Positions 26,176-37,600 of a stretch of 64,000 nucleotides of DNA are shown piece by piece. The stretch lies in contig NZ_BBJF01000006.1 of NCBI RefSeq assembly GCF_000739735.1, positions 585,518-649,517 on the forward strand, in the 5' to 3' direction. Every line of letters starts with the position of its first letter. Position 1 is the stretch's first letter. Origin of the DNA: Paraburkholderia ginsengisoli NBRC 100965 (GTDB taxonomy: Bacteria > Pseudomonadota > Gammaproteobacteria > Burkholderiales > Burkholderiaceae). The translations under genes and the position numbers were made by a program. The notes below the pieces were generated by a model. It searched no databases and was not told where the DNA came from. It saw only the letters and a program-made list of their open reading frames with translations.

Positions 26176-26829
26176 ATGGCGAATACCACGCTCACTATCA
26201 GCAGCAAGAATTATTCGTCGTGGTCGCTGCGCGGCTGGCTGCTGACGAAGTTCAGCGGCTTGCCGTTCGAAGAGATCGTCATGCCGATCGACGATCCCGC
26301 CGCACGCGCCGAACTTCTGCTGTTGTCGCCGTCGATTCTCGTGCCGTGCCTGGTGCACGACGGCATCGAGATCTGGGACACGCTCGCGATCGCGGAGTAT
26401 CTGAACGAAGTGAAACCCGAAGCCGCGCTGTTGCCGAAGGACATTCGCGCGCGAGCGCATTGCCGCGCGATTTGCGGCGAGATGCATTCGGGCTTCGCTT
26501 CGCTGCGCTCGGCATTGCCGATGAACCTCAAGGCGCATTTTCCGGGCTTCAAGGTGTGGGCACGCGCGCAATCGGATATCGACCGGATCGTAACGATCTG
26601 GGGCGAGTGCCTGCAACGCTACGGCGGACCGTTCCTGTTTGGTGAGCGCACCGCGGCGGACGCGATGTACGCGCCGGTCGTGACGCGTTTCGTGACCTAT
26701 GACGTGAAGCTCGATCCGGAGATCGTCGAATACGGGCAGCGGATCGTCGCGCTGCCTGAAATGCAGCAGTGGATCGCCGACGCGCAGCGGGAAGTGGAAG
26801 AGATCGACGAGTTGGACGTCGAATTTTGA
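26176..26829 (+). CDS. Glutathione S-transferase
   Basis: A 217-residue two-domain GST. The N-terminal thioredoxin-like half contains SSWSLRGWLL (possible catalytic Ser) and the cis-Pro segment ILVPCLVHDG, and ends with DTLAIAEYLNE. The C-terminal helical half has ERTAADAMYAPVVTRF, which carries the conserved Asp cap. GGAGGA at 26163-26168 fixes the ATG at 26176. It conjugates glutathione to electrophiles; the specific substrate is not shown. Confidence 0.92.
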   Translation: MANTTLTISSKNYSSWSLRGWLLTKFSGLPFEEIVMPIDDPAARAELLLLSPSILVPCLVHDGIEIWDTLAIAEYLNEVKPEAALLPKDIRARAHCRAICGEMHSGFASLRSALPMNLKAHFPGFKVWARAQSDIDRIVTIWGECLQRYGGPFLFGERTAADAMYAPVVTRFVTYDVKLDPEIVEYGQRIVALPEMQQWIADAQREVEEIDELDVEF

Positions 26830-26990
26830 TGACGCTTCGTTGAGCGCGCTGTGATCGCGTGAGCCTGGGCGAGAAGCGCATCGACTGCGATGACGTAAGC
26901 GTAGCCGGAGCGGTAACGGGTACCGCGCCGCGCTCCACGCCGCTCAACCTGTCATCGAAACGGCCACAAAAGAAACGGCCACAGAAACCG

Positions 26991-28964
26991 TCACTCCCGC
27001 CCGCGTTCAAGCTTGAACACGCTGACCACTTGCGCCAAACGCGCGGCCTGCTCGCGCAACTCGGCCGCGGCGAGTTCCGCTTCGCCGACGATCGTCGCGT
27101 TCTGCTGGGTCGCCTCGCCGATCTGCGTGACGGCGAGGTTGACCTGTTCGATGCCGCCCGATTGCTCGCGCGACGCCACGTTGATTTCGCTCATGATGGC
27201 GCGCACCTGACCGACCTGAGAGACGATGCCCTGCATTGTCGCGCTGGCTTCTTCGGCAATCCGGAAACCGCTTTCGACCGTGGTCGCCGAACTCGCGATC
27301 AGGCTTTCGATTTCCTTCACCGCCGCCGCGCTGCGTTGCGCGAGCGCGCGCACTTCCGAGGCCACGACCGCGAAGCCTTTGCCGTGCTCGCCCGCGCGTG
27401 CGGCTTCGACGGCGGCGTTCAGCGCGAGGATGTTGGTCTGGAACGCGATGCCTTCGATCACCGTCGTGATCTCCGCGATCTTCTGCGACGAGCGGCTGAT
27501 CTCGCCCATCGTCGACACCACCCGTTCGACCGCGCGGCCGCCTTCGAGCGCGGCATCGGCCGCGCGCGTGACGAGCGTGTTGGCTTGCGTCGCGTGAGCC
27601 GCGTTTTGCTGCACGGTCGACGTGATCTGCTCCATGCTGGCCGCGGTTTCTTCGAGGCTGCTTGCCTGGGTCGCGATGCGCGCGGCAATGTGGCCGCTGC
27701 CGGCGGCGATCTTCTCGGTGCCCTCCGACATATCCGTCGACGCGTTGCGCACCTGCGAAACGATGCGCGCGAGGCCTTCGCCGATGCCGTCGATCGACTG
27801 CATCAGGCGGCCGATTTCGTCGGCGCGCGTGTGGCCGTGCTGCGCGACGCGCACGCTCAGATCGCCCGATGCGAAACGCTCGGAGGCTTTCGCCGCTTCG
27901 TCGAGCGGGCGGCTCACGAGACGGCGCACCGCGATCAGGAACACGACCGCGAACACGCCGACCAGCACGAGGCCGAGCAGCAGGAAGCGATTGCGTGTGG
28001 CGACGACGTCGGCCATCACCTCGTCGCGCGGCGCGACGCCGCCCACCAGCCATTGCCACTCCGGCACGGTGACGAACGACACGAGCTTGTCGCGCGCGTC
28101 GTGCTCGCCGAGCGTCGCGTCGGTGGAGCGGTAGTCGAGCTGGCCGTGCTGCATGTCGAGCATGCGTTGATACGGCGCGTTCGCATCGTCGGCCTTCTGG
28201 CCGGCGGCGGCCGGATGCACGATCAGCTTGCCGCGCTCCGCGCCTTTCGACGCGTCGAGCACGAAGTAATAACCGCTCGCGCCTATCTTCAGATTGCGAA
28301 TGCCGTCTTCGACCGACTGGATCTCCTGGTCCACGTTCACGCCGACGAACAGCGCGCCGATCACGCGGCCGCTCGCGTCCGTAATCGGCCGGTATTGCGT
28401 GATCAAACGTTTGCCAAACAGCGCGGCCAGTCCCGTGTAGGAGCGGTTCGCGAGCAGCGGCGCGTACGCCGGCCCCTTGCGGTCGAGCAGCGTGCCGATC
28501 GCGCGCGAGCCGTCCTGCTTCTTCAGCGAGGTCGTCACGCGCACGAAGTCGTCGCCGCTGCGCGCGAACACGGTGGCCACGGCGCCGCTGCGTTCGAGAA
28601 ACTGGTCGGGGATCGTGAAGTCCAGATTCAGCACCTTGTCGCCGGCCTTGATGGTCGGTGTCGCCACGCCGCCGATGTCGACCTTCTGCGTGTCGTCGAG
28701 CGAGTAGTCGGCGGGCAGGAAGCTCGCGAACAGCGCCATCGAACGATCGACTTCGGCGGACAGCGCCTTGTCGAACAACGTGATCATCGCGGCGATCGAG
28801 CGGTCCTTTTCGGCGATGCGTTCGAGCACCTGATCGCGAACCTGCGCGCCCGCGGCGCGCGTGAGCGCCCAGGTAAACGCGGCGAAAAGCAACGCTACCA
28901 GCACGCACGAAAGAACGGCGAGCCGAGCGCCGACGCTGGCGCGGCGCAAGAAGAGAATGTCCAT
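26991..28964 (-). CDS. Methyl-accepting chemotaxis protein with Cache-type sensor
   Basis: A 657-residue chemoreceptor. TM1 is about residues 12-35, a long periplasmic region about 36-318 has Cache features ([38 protein letters not shown]), TM2 is about 321-343, then HAMP and the signalling domain with [20 protein letters not shown]. The Cache3-Cache2 layout is usual for receptors of small organic acids or amines. The start at 28964 gives a proper TM1; the ribosome site is weak. It is 170 bases downstream of copA on the same strand. Confidence 0.93.
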   Translation of the reverse strand: MDILFLRRASVGARLAVLSCVLVALLFAAFTWALTRAAGAQVRDQVLERIAEKDRSIAAMITLFDKALSAEVDRSMALFASFLPADYSLDDTQKVDIGGVATPTIKAGDKVLNLDFTIPDQFLERSGAVATVFARSGDDFVRVTTSLKKQDGSRAIGTLLDRKGPAYAPLLANRSYTGLAALFGKRLITQYRPITDASGRVIGALFVGVNVDQEIQSVEDGIRNLKIGASGYYFVLDASKGAERGKLIVHPAAAGQKADDANAPYQRMLDMQHGQLDYRSTDATLGEHDARDKLVSFVTVPEWQWLVGGVAPRDEVMADVVATRNRFLLLGLVLVGVFAVVFLIAVRRLVSRPLDEAAKASERFASGDLSVRVAQHGHTRADEIGRLMQSIDGIGEGLARIVSQVRNASTDMSEGTEKIAAGSGHIAARIATQASSLEETAASMEQITSTVQQNAAHATQANTLVTRAADAALEGGRAVERVVSTMGEISRSSQKIAEITTVIEGIAFQTNILALNAAVEAARAGEHGKGFAVVASEVRALAQRSAAAVKEIESLIASSATTVESGFRIAEEASATMQGIVSQVGQVRAIMSEINVASREQSGGIEQVNLAVTQIGEATQQNATIVGEAELAAAELREQAARLAQVVSVFKLERGRE

Positions 28965-29134
28965 GGATAGTCGCGGAGTAAGGGGGACAAGCGAAAGCGC
29001 CAGCCGTGTGTGGGCATGGCCAGCGTCGTTGTCTGGTTTACGGCTGCGACTGCGGAGACCTTTAGGGCCGTTGAAAGTGGTTCGTAATGAGTGCGGTGCG
29101 GAAGGGGGCTCGCCCGAAGTCCGGCGCGCTTCTT

Positions 29135-31843
29135 CTACCGTACCTGACGTCCAGGCGCGCCGCGCCACGTGCGCAACAGCAACGCATTGGTGACCACGCT
29201 GACGCTCGAAAACGCCATCGCCGCGCCGGCAAGCATCGGATTCAGCAAGCCGAAGGCGGCCAGCGGAATCCCGATCAGGTTATAGACGAACGCCCAGAAC
29301 AGGTTTTGCTGGATCTTGCGCCAGGTCTTACGCGAGATGTCGATGGCATCGGCCACGAGCGCCGGGTCGCCGCGCATCAGCGTGATGCCGGCGGCGTGCA
29401 TCGCGACGTCCGTGCCGGTCGCCATCGCGATGCCGATGTCGGCGGCGGCGAGCGCGGGGGCGTCGTTGATGCCGTCGCCCGCCATCGCGACGATGCCCGC
29501 ATGGCGAATCTTCAGGTCGCGGATCACCCGTGCCTTGTCGTCCGGCAGCACCTCGGCGTGGAATTCGTCGATGCCGAGCGCATGGGCGACGCTCGCCGCG
29601 CTGCCGCGGTTGTCGCCGGTGACGAGCACGCTGCGAATGCCCATTTGCGCAAGCCGTTCGATGGCGGCGCGCGCTGTTGGTTTGATTGTGTCGCCGAAAG
29701 CGATCAGCGCGAGCGCTTTCGGTGCTTGCGGGTCGCGTTGCATCAGCCAGGAGACGGTGTTGCCGGCGGCTTCGAGTTCGTGAGCGCGCGCGGCGAGTGC
29801 GGGCGGCAACGCGATGCCGAGTTCGTCGAGCCAGCGCGTGCTGCCGAGCGCGAGCGTGCGGCCATCGATGTCCGCTTCGACGCCTCGGCCGGCCATTGCG
29901 CGCGCGGCGGTGGCTTGGCGAACAAGTGGGTGAGCGGGTGTCGTCGCGGGGTTGTCAATGGTCGGTGACGTGGCGGCAGGAGCCGCTGCAATTTGCGCTG
30001 CCGTCGTTGCGATCACTGGCGTGTGCGCGTTGCGCGTCTCAGCCGTCGCCGCGTCATACGCCTTCACCACCGCCTGCGCCAACGGATGATCGCTGTGCCG
30101 CTGCACGGCGGCGGCCAGCGCCAGCGCCTCGTCGCGACCCATCCCGCCGATCGGCTCGAACGCCGTCATCGACGGCTGGCCGAGCGTCAGCGTGCCGGTC
30201 TTGTCGAACGCGACGATCGTCACCCGATGCGCGGTCTCCAGCGCCTCGGCGTCCTTGATCAGCACGCCGTGCCGCGCGGCGACGCCGGTGCCGGCCATGA
30301 TCGCCGCCGGCGTCGCCAGCCCGAGCGCGCACGGGCAGGCGATCACCAGCACGGCCACCGCGTTCAGCAGCGCGGTCTCGCCGCCCGCGCCGGCGAGCAG
30401 CCAGCCGATCAGCGTGAGCAACGCGATCGCCAGGATCGCCGGTACGAAGATTTCGCTGACCCGGTCGACCAGCCGCTGGATCGGCGCCTTTTCCGCCTGC
30501 GCGCTTTCGACGAGGCGAATGATCCGCGCGAGCGTCGTTTCCGCGCCGATCGCGGTGGTCGTGACGGCAATCGCGCCTTCGCCGTTGATCGAGCCGGCCG
30601 TGACGTGGTCGGCCGGCTGCTTCGGCACGGGCAGGCTTTCGCCGGTGATCAGCGATTCGTCGATGTGCGTGCGGCCTTCGAGCACCGCGCCGTCGACCGG
30701 CACGCGTTCGCCCGGCCGCACGATCACCACCGTGCCGACCCGCACCTGCGCGAGCGCTACGTCGCGCTCGGCAGTGTCGGCGCCGCCGCCGACGCGGATG
30801 CGCGCGCGCTCCGGACGCAGCGCGTTGAGCGCGCGGATCGCGTCGGTGGTCTGGCGCTTCGCGCGCGCTTCGAGCCATTTGCCGAAGCGCACCAGCGTGA
30901 TCACGACCGCCGACGCTTCGAAATACAGATGCATCACATCGCCCGGATGCGACGCGAGTTCGTACGCGCTGATGCCATACGCCGCCGACGTGCCGAGCGC
31001 CACCAGCAGGTCCATGTTGCCCGCGCCCGCGCGCACGGCCCGATAAGCCGCGCGATAGAAGCGCGCGCCGAACACGAACTGCACGATCGACGCGAGGCCG
31101 AATTGCAGCCACGGCGACGGCATCGCGTGCACGCCGAACCATTCGCCGACCATCGGCACGACGAGCGGCAATGTCAGCGCGGCGCAGAGGAGCACGGCCG
31201 CGAGTTCGCGGCGCGCCTGGACGCGTTTAAGGTCGAGGGCGGGGGCGGCTGTGGGTGCGGTGGCGTCGGTCGCGGCCGAGGTGAGGGTTTCGGGCGGCGC
31301 GATCAAGCTCGCTTCATAGCCGGCTTTGCGGACGGCGGCGATCAACGCGTCCGGGTCGGAAGCTGCGCCGCTCAGGTCGACGGAGGCGGTTTCGGTCGCG
31401 AGGTTGACGGACGCACGTGTGACGCCCGGCACTTTGGCGAGCGCCTTCTCGACCCGCATCACGCAGGACGCGCAGGTCATGCCACCGATCGCCAGCTCCG
31501 TGGTTTGCGGTGGCGCTTCAGCCGGCGTCGCGTCTGTAGCTGTGTCCGCGCGTGCGAGCAACGTGGCGTCATACCCCGCCTTGCGCACGGCCTCGGCAAG
31601 CGCTCGGGGATCGACAGTCGCATCGCTTTCGACACGCGCGCGCTCAGTGGCAAGATTCACCGACGCGCGCACAACGCCCGGCACTTTGGCCAACGCCCTC
31701 TCGACGCGCATCGCGCACGACGCGCAAGTCATCCCGCCGATATCGAGTTCGTCGAAGCGGTCGGAAGCGGAAGCAGGAGCGGAGGCGGAAGCGGCAACAG
31801 AGGCAACATCGGCCGCGCGCCGCGGGTTGGCAAGGTCGGTCAT
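29135..31843 (-). CDS. copA: Copper-exporting P1B-type ATPase
   Basis: A 902-residue Cu(I) exporter in the inner membrane. Two heavy-metal-binding domains have GMTCASC at residues 37-43 and 121-127. The membrane Cu site is CPC ([13 protein letters not shown], near 501), with YN and MAFSS in the last two helices, the PIB-1 signature. The phosphorylation site DKTGTLT (near 546) and [10 protein letters not shown] (hinge) are intact. The longer frame to 32212 is rejected because a MerR-type promoter lies at 31885-31915. Copper induction by CueR is strongly suggested, although no cueR gene is adjacent. Confidence 0.96.
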   Translation of the reverse strand: MTDLANPRRAADVASVAASASAPASASDRFDELDIGGMTCASCAMRVERALAKVPGVVRASVNLATERARVESDATVDPRALAEAVRKAGYDATLLARADTATDATPAEAPPQTTELAIGGMTCASCVMRVEKALAKVPGVTRASVNLATETASVDLSGAASDPDALIAAVRKAGYEASLIAPPETLTSAATDATAPTAAPALDLKRVQARRELAAVLLCAALTLPLVVPMVGEWFGVHAMPSPWLQFGLASIVQFVFGARFYRAAYRAVRAGAGNMDLLVALGTSAAYGISAYELASHPGDVMHLYFEASAVVITLVRFGKWLEARAKRQTTDAIRALNALRPERARIRVGGGADTAERDVALAQVRVGTVVIVRPGERVPVDGAVLEGRTHIDESLITGESLPVPKQPADHVTAGSINGEGAIAVTTTAIGAETTLARIIRLVESAQAEKAPIQRLVDRVSEIFVPAILAIALLTLIGWLLAGAGGETALLNAVAVLVIACPCALGLATPAAIMAGTGVAARHGVLIKDAEALETAHRVTIVAFDKTGTLTLGQPSMTAFEPIGGMGRDEALALAAAVQRHSDHPLAQAVVKAYDAATAETRNAHTPVIATTAAQIAAAPAATSPTIDNPATTPAHPLVRQATAARAMAGRGVEADIDGRTLALGSTRWLDELGIALPPALAARAHELEAAGNTVSWLMQRDPQAPKALALIAFGDTIKPTARAAIERLAQMGIRSVLVTGDNRGSAASVAHALGIDEFHAEVLPDDKARVIRDLKIRHAGIVAMAGDGINDAPALAAADIGIAMATGTDVAMHAAGITLMRGDPALVADAIDISRKTWRKIQQNLFWAFVYNLIGIPLAAFGLLNPMLAGAAMAFSSVSVVTNALLLRTWRGAPGRQVR

Positions 31844-31884
31844 GGTCGGCAGGCTCGTGGCGGCATTGGCCGCATCGTGAATCC

Positions 31885-31915
31885 AGTATCGACCTTCCCA
31901 CGACGGGAAAGTCAA
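31885..31915 (-). promoter_or_regulatory. CueR/MerR-type promoter of copA
   Basis: On the minus strand: -35 TTGACT (31915-31910) and -10 GATACT (31890-31885) with a 19-base spacer. The spacer holds an inverted repeat of the CueR type, CTTTCCC...GGGAAGG. The over-long 19-base spacer and this dyad are the textbook layout of promoters activated by MerR-family metal sensors. CueR itself must be encoded elsewhere. Confidence 0.9.
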
Positions 31916-31992
31916 GGACCGGCGATGCGGCGGTCTTTCCTGACGCGGCGGTCGACACGGCGGGCCGCCGACCCGCCGTCGCAAGCGTTCGC

Positions 31993-32658
31993 TCAGAAAG
32001 CCGGCGGCGCGTCCAGCATCGCCTGGCCGACGGCCTGCTGTTGATCGCCGGCGCGCGCGAGCAGCGTATCGGCCGCGCCGCGCCGGTCGGCGGCTTCCTT
32101 GTTCTGGCCGAGCTTCCACTTGCCGACCAGCCGCGTCACCTCGATCTCGATCCCGACGATCGCGCCGAGCATCTGCGTGATGTAGTCGGCGGGCGCGTCG
32201 CCCATTTTCCACGGCGCCGCTTCGCCGGCTTCCATCTTGCGGGTGAGCCGCGCGACGAGACCGCGCACGAACGGCTCGTCGTCACGCACGACGATCCGGC
32301 CATGCGCATGCACCACCATGTAGTTGTAGGTCGGCACCTGCCGATGCGTTTCATGCTTGCTCGGATACCAGCTCGGCGAGATATACGCGGCGGGGCCCTG
32401 GAAGATCACCAGCGCGTCGGGATGCGTGGCGGCTTCCTGCCAGACCGGATTGGCGCGGGCGACATGCGCGCGCAGGATGCAGCGGGCGCGAGGCGCCGAA
32501 GCCTCGCGGCCTTCCGGGGCAAACTCCGCCTCGAATGGCAAATGATTCGCGTCGAGCCCGTTCGGGCCGTTCGTAATCAGCGCGCCGAACGGCTGCTCGG
32601 CGATCAGGCGGTGGAGAACCTCTGGACGGTTCTCTTCGAAATGGGCGGGCATATACAT
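31993..32658 (-). CDS. PaiB-like FMN-binding negative regulator family protein
   Basis: A 221-residue protein of the FMN-binding split-barrel group named after Bacillus PaiB. Family hallmarks are [19 protein letters not shown] at the start, [19 protein letters not shown] and [13 protein letters not shown], and the C-terminal WKLGQNK. The ATG at 32658 follows TTGGAG. In Bacillus the family was linked to sporulation and protease control; in proteobacteria the role is largely unknown. It lies upstream of copA on the same strand but the CueR-type promoter separates them. Confidence 0.9.
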   Translation of the reverse strand: MYMPAHFEENRPEVLHRLIAEQPFGALITNGPNGLDANHLPFEAEFAPEGREASAPRARCILRAHVARANPVWQEAATHPDALVIFQGPAAYISPSWYPSKHETHRQVPTYNYMVVHAHGRIVVRDDEPFVRGLVARLTRKMEAGEAAPWKMGDAPADYITQMLGAIVGIEIEVTRLVGKWKLGQNKEAADRRGAADTLLARAGDQQQAVGQAMLDAPPAF

Positions 32659-32976
32659 TGAAGCGCTCCAAAGACGAAAGGGGCGAAAAGGCCAAAGGCC
32701 AAAAAGGCAAAGCGTGCCGTCGAGTCGGAAAGCGGCGCGAGCCGGGACGAATGTGATTAAAAACGTCAACCGTACATTAAATAGACTTCGTCCTCGCGTT
32801 ATAAAACGTTATCGCTGCCTTTGCGCTTGCCTGGTAAGCAAGGATACGATACAACCCGATGTTGTCGGCATCGCGAACTGCGGTCTGGCTGCGCTGGGCT
32901 TTGGGAGACCACGCATGGCAGGTATCGCTGAGCACCGGCATCTCCCATAGGACTGCACGTTCCGCCACCTGAACGA
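32659..32976. other. Divergent intergenic region
   Basis: About 318 bases between the PaiB-like gene (minus) and the DUF1254 lipoprotein gene (plus). It contains AT-rich stretches suited to promoters near 32755-32810, and no convincing gene. Confidence 0.45.
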
Positions 32977-34395
32977 ATGATAAAAAATCGCCGAGAACTG
33001 TTTTCGATTCACTGGACCTGCGCATCGCTCGCGGGCCTCGCTTTCCTCGCCGGCTGCGCGTCGACTCCGTCCGCGACACCGAAGAATACCGGCTGGATCA
33101 AGGATGAAGTCGCCGATTCGTACGTGTTCGGCTATCCGCTGGTGCTGATGGGCGTCGCGCGCGACGCGGCGGTCGGCACCGGTCCGGGCCAGGCGCCATT
33201 CAATACGCTGCGCCATGCGCAGGCGTTGCCGCCGATCGGCGCGGCCAATCCGCCGCAGCCGAGTATCGATACGCTCGACTCGACCGGCTGGCTGGACGTC
33301 GGCAGCGAGCCGGTGATCGTCTCGTTGCCCGACTCGCACGGCCGTTATATCGATGCCCGCGTGCTCGACATGTGGACCAACGTGGTGTGGTCGACCGGCT
33401 CGCAGTTCGCGACCAATGCGAAGGGCATCAAGGCGCAGACCATCGCGTTCGTCGGTCCGGGCTGGCAGGGCGAACTGCCCCAGGGCGCGAAGCGCGTCGA
33501 CGTGCCGACCCGCAACGCATGGATGAGCGTGCGCATCCAGTCGAACGGCGCGCGCGACCTCACGGCGGTGCGCAAGCTGCAACGCGCGATTCGCGTCGCG
33601 CCGCTGAGCGTCTACGTGGGCGACTCGCGCTCCGCTTCGATTGTGCCGCCGCGCAGCAGTGCCGCCGATGCCGCGCTGGGCGCCGCCGGCACGCCGGCCG
33701 CGCAAGTCGCCGCGCTCGACGCGAGCGGCTTCTTCAACCGTCTCGCGGATGCGCTGCCTGACAATCCGCCGACACCCGCCGATCCGCACGCGCTGAAAAT
33801 CCTCGCGGACCTCGGCGTGACACCCGGCGAGCCGGTGAAGTTGCCGGGCGCGCGCGAGGCGATCGCGGCAGGTCTCGCGGACGGCCACGAGCGCATCGGC
33901 ACCGCGCCTTCCAATTTGCTGACCGGCAACGGCTGGAGTTGGTTCGGCGACGACGTGGGCAATTACGGTCCCGACTACGCGTTGCGCGCGTACGCCGCGA
34001 ATGTGCAGCCGGGCATCGGCACGAAGGACGACGAGGTGCGCGCGGTCGTTACGCGGGACAGCGACGGCCAGCCGCTGAACGGCGCGAATCGCTACGTGAT
34101 CCACTTCGCGTCGAATCAGTTGCCGCCGGTGCATGGCTTCTGGTCGATCACCGCGTACACGAAGGACGGCGCGTTGGGCGAGAGCGCGCCGGCGCGTCTC
34201 GCGGTCGGCGATCGCAGTGGCGCGCACCGCAATCGCGATGGTTCGCTCGATGTGGTCGTGTCGTCCACGCGCGCGAAAAACGGCAACTGGCTGCCGGCGC
34301 CGCGCGCCGATCTGCAACTGGTGTTGCGCCTTTACGCACCGAAGCCGCAAGCCACCGACGGCAGCTGGCAACCGCCGGCGGTCGTGCGTCAATGA
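32977..34395 (+). CDS. DUF1254/DUF1214 lipoprotein
   Basis: A 472-residue secreted lipoprotein. The N-terminus has a short basic region, a hydrophobic stretch and the lipobox LAGC (Cys near residue 25). DUF1254 (about 40-180; YVFGYPLVLMGV, NTLRHA, DSTGWLDVGSEPVIVSLPDS) is followed by DUF1214 near the C-terminus (ANRYVIHFASNQLPPVHGFW, SITAYTKDGAL). The family is widespread in proteobacteria without known function. It is a single-gene unit. Confidence 0.9.
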   Translation: MIKNRRELFSIHWTCASLAGLAFLAGCASTPSATPKNTGWIKDEVADSYVFGYPLVLMGVARDAAVGTGPGQAPFNTLRHAQALPPIGAANPPQPSIDTLDSTGWLDVGSEPVIVSLPDSHGRYIDARVLDMWTNVVWSTGSQFATNAKGIKAQTIAFVGPGWQGELPQGAKRVDVPTRNAWMSVRIQSNGARDLTAVRKLQRAIRVAPLSVYVGDSRSASIVPPRSSAADAALGAAGTPAAQVAALDASGFFNRLADALPDNPPTPADPHALKILADLGVTPGEPVKLPGAREAIAAGLADGHERIGTAPSNLLTGNGWSWFGDDVGNYGPDYALRAYAANVQPGIGTKDDEVRAVVTRDSDGQPLNGANRYVIHFASNQLPPVHGFWSITAYTKDGALGESAPARLAVGDRSGAHRNRDGSLDVVVSSTRAKNGNWLPAPRADLQLVLRLYAPKPQATDGSWQPPAVVRQ

Positions 34396-34671
34396 AATGC
34401 TTCGGTCAACTGCGTGATTGATTTGCGCCGGTGAATGTGTCGGCGCACTTCACCGGCGAGATGACAGCCACGCGGAAACGACGCCCTCAATAATGCAGCG
34501 AACGCCGCAGATTCAACGCCTTTTCGCGACGGATCTGCGGCGTTATCGCATGGCCGAATCGTCAAGCGAAGACTGACATTCCTGTCCCAGCCCACGTTCA
34601 CCCCTTATACTGCCGCTTGCGGGATTTTCGTTTTCGCGGCGGGCTTGCCGCCGCATTACCCAAAACCGAGC

Positions 34672-37600
34672 ATGGCAAGCCTCAATAAAGCATCACTCGC
34701 ATCTTCCATGCAGACCGTGCGCGACGTCGCGCAGTCACGCCGTACGCGGCGTGTCATCATAGGTCTGCTGATCTTTCTCGTAGTGTTCGGTCTGCTCGGC
34801 TTTTTCGCGGCGCCGCCGCTGATTCGCCACGTCGCCGAGCAACAGCTCAGCAAGCAGCTCGACCGCCCGGCCACGATCGGCCGCATTGCGCTCAATCCGT
34901 ACACGCTGCGGCTCGAAGCCGATAGCGTGCATATCGGCGAGCGCGGCGGCGCGGGCGATTTCGTCGATATCGCGCGGCTCATCGTGAAGCCGTCGTGGAG
35001 TTCGCTGTTTCGCGGCGCGCCGATCGTCGATGAAGTGCAACTCGACTCGCCGCGCTTTCACATCGTTCGCTACGATGCGCAACGCTTCAATTTCACCGAC
35101 CTGATCGAGAAGTTCTCGAAGCAGCCGGCCGCGCCCGACAGCAAACCGACGCTGTTCTCGGTGTCGAACATCCGCCTCGAAAACGGTCAGATCACGTTCG
35201 ACGACAAACTGCTCGGCACGACGCACGTGATCGATCAATGGAAGCTCGGCATTCCGTTCATCGCCACGTTGCCGTCGAAGACCGATATCTTCGTCGAGCC
35301 ATTGCTGCGCGCGCGCATCGACGGCAGTCCGCTCGCCATCGACGGCAAGACCAAGCCGTTCGCGGCGTCGCGCGAGTCGGAGGTGTCGCTGCGTTTCGAT
35401 GGCCTCGACGTGCCGCGCCTGATGTCGTACGTGCCGACCAGATTGCCGGTGATCGTGCAGTCGGGCAAGCTGTCCACCGATCTGAAGCTCAACTTCGTCA
35501 TGTCGAACGACGCGCCTTCGTTGCGCGTGGCCGGCACCGTCGACATGAATGACGTCGACGTGAAGGATCAGGGCAAGGCGCCGTTCTTCGCGGCGCGCGC
35601 GGTGCATGTCGCCGCCGCGACGCTGGAGCCGTTGAAAAGCGTCTATCACTTCGACGAAATTCGTATCGATGCGCCGAGCGCGAGTCTCGCGCGAGACAAG
35701 GACGGCGTACTGAGCGTCGAGCGGATGTTCGCGCCCGCGCCTGCCGCGCCGGGTGCTGCCGCTACCGAAGCGGCCCCGCGGAAGCCGGCGGCGAGTGCGC
35801 CCGCGGCGGCATCCGGCGCGAAGACGAACACGACGGCGAACGCGAAGGAAAGCGCGAAAGCCAACACCGCCGAAAAAGCCCCGCCTCTGGACCTCGCGAT
35901 CAAACGCTTCGTGCTCAGCGACGGCACCGTCAACGTTCACGACGAAGCGGCCTCCCGCCCGGTCGACGTCGGTCTGCAAAAGCTCGCAGTCACGCTGAAC
36001 GATTTTTCGACGCTCGCGAACGCACCCGCGCACTACACGCTGAACACCGAGCTGAAGGATGGCGGCGGTTCGCTCGGCGTCGACGGCAAGCTCGGTCTCG
36101 CCGCGAAAACGGCGAGCGCGAAGCTCGATCTGAAGTCGTTGAAGCTGCCGGCGCTGCAGCCCTATCTCGACACCGCGACCGCCGCGCAAGTGACCGACGG
36201 CGCGCTATCCGCAACGACGAACATCGACGCGAACTGGTCGAAGTCGCCGGTGGCCGTGATGGTCGCCGATACGCAACTGGACCTGCAGGCGTTGAAGCTG
36301 GCCGCGCGCGGCGATAAAGCGCCGTTGATCTCGCTCGCGCAAGGCAGCGTGGTGGTCAAGCAGGTGGATGTGGCCGGGCGCACGGCGGACGTCACCAGCG
36401 TCGCGACGACCGGCCTCGCGGTCGACGCGCAGCGTCTGAAGGATGGCAGCATCAACCTCGCGTCGCTCGCCGGTCCGCACGAAGCCGCGCAGGAGCGCAC
36501 CGCGGTGCACGCGGCCAAAAAGGCGCACGCCGAAGGGCCCACGTGGCACTACAAGATCGGCGAGTTGACGCTGAAAGACGCAACCGCCAATTTCACCGAC
36601 AACACCACGCCGCAGCCGGTGAAGCTGAGCATCACGCCGCTGCAATTGAAGGTGCAGCAGATCAGCGACGACCTGAGCCGTCCGCTGCCGGTCGATCTGC
36701 AAGCGACGTTGAACAGGAAGGGCACGCTCGGCGTGAAGGGCGACGTCACCGCGACGCCGCTCAAAGTCGCCGTCAAGGTGAACGCGAACCGGCTCGACGC
36801 GGCGGCCTTCGAGCCGTACTTCGGCGGCAAGCTGAATGCGGTGATCGCGAGCGCGCTGCTCAATGCGAACGGCGACCTCGCGCTGACGCAGGCGAAGTCG
36901 CTGAAGGCGAGCTATCACGGCGACATGGCGCTCGTCGACGTGCGCATGCTCGACAAGGCGACCTCCGATCCGTTCGCGGGCTGGGGCTCGCTCGCGCTGT
37001 CGAACCTGAAGGCCGATTACGACGAACATGGCACGGCCGTGGACGCGGCTCGCGTCACCTTCACGAAGTTCTATGGACGCGTGCTGCTCAACGCGCAAGG
37101 CAAGCTCAATCTGACCGACGTCGTCGCGCACGAAACCGGCACCGCGCAATCGCTGACGCGCGACAAGAGCGGCGCCGACCCGGTGCAACTGACGCCGCAG
37201 GCGGCGTCGGCGGTGAGCGTTGCGTCGGCGCCGGTTGCGTCCTCCGCACCCGCAGCACCCGCTACCGTGACCGCCGCGACGCCGCCGCAAAGTCCGGTCA
37301 AGCTGCACTTCGGCGAACTGCTGTTGCAACAGGGCCGCGTCACGTACACGGACAACTTCATCAGGCCGAATTTCACAGCGAACCTGGTCGGCATCCAGGG
37401 CAAGGTCGGCGCGTTCGGCACACAGTCGACCACATCCGCGCCGGTCGACATCGCCGCGAAACTGGCGGCCAATGGTCCGCTGTCGATTCGCGGCACCGTC
37501 AATCCGCTGATCGCCAAACCGGCGCTCGATCTGACCGCGAGCGCGCACGATATCGAACTGACCAACCTCACGCCGTATTCGTCGAAATATGCCGGCTATC

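Noticed and set aside
26859..28970. Very long (over 700 codons) plus-strand open frame opposite the chemoreceptor
   Set aside because: It is the antisense of a clear Cache-type chemoreceptor; such mirror frames are common in GC-rich coding DNA. The translation is Arg/His/Asp-rich without domains.
31844..32212. N-terminal extension of CopA up to 32212
   Set aside because: It would run through the CueR-type promoter and has no protein similarity; ATG at 31843 gives a normal CopA.
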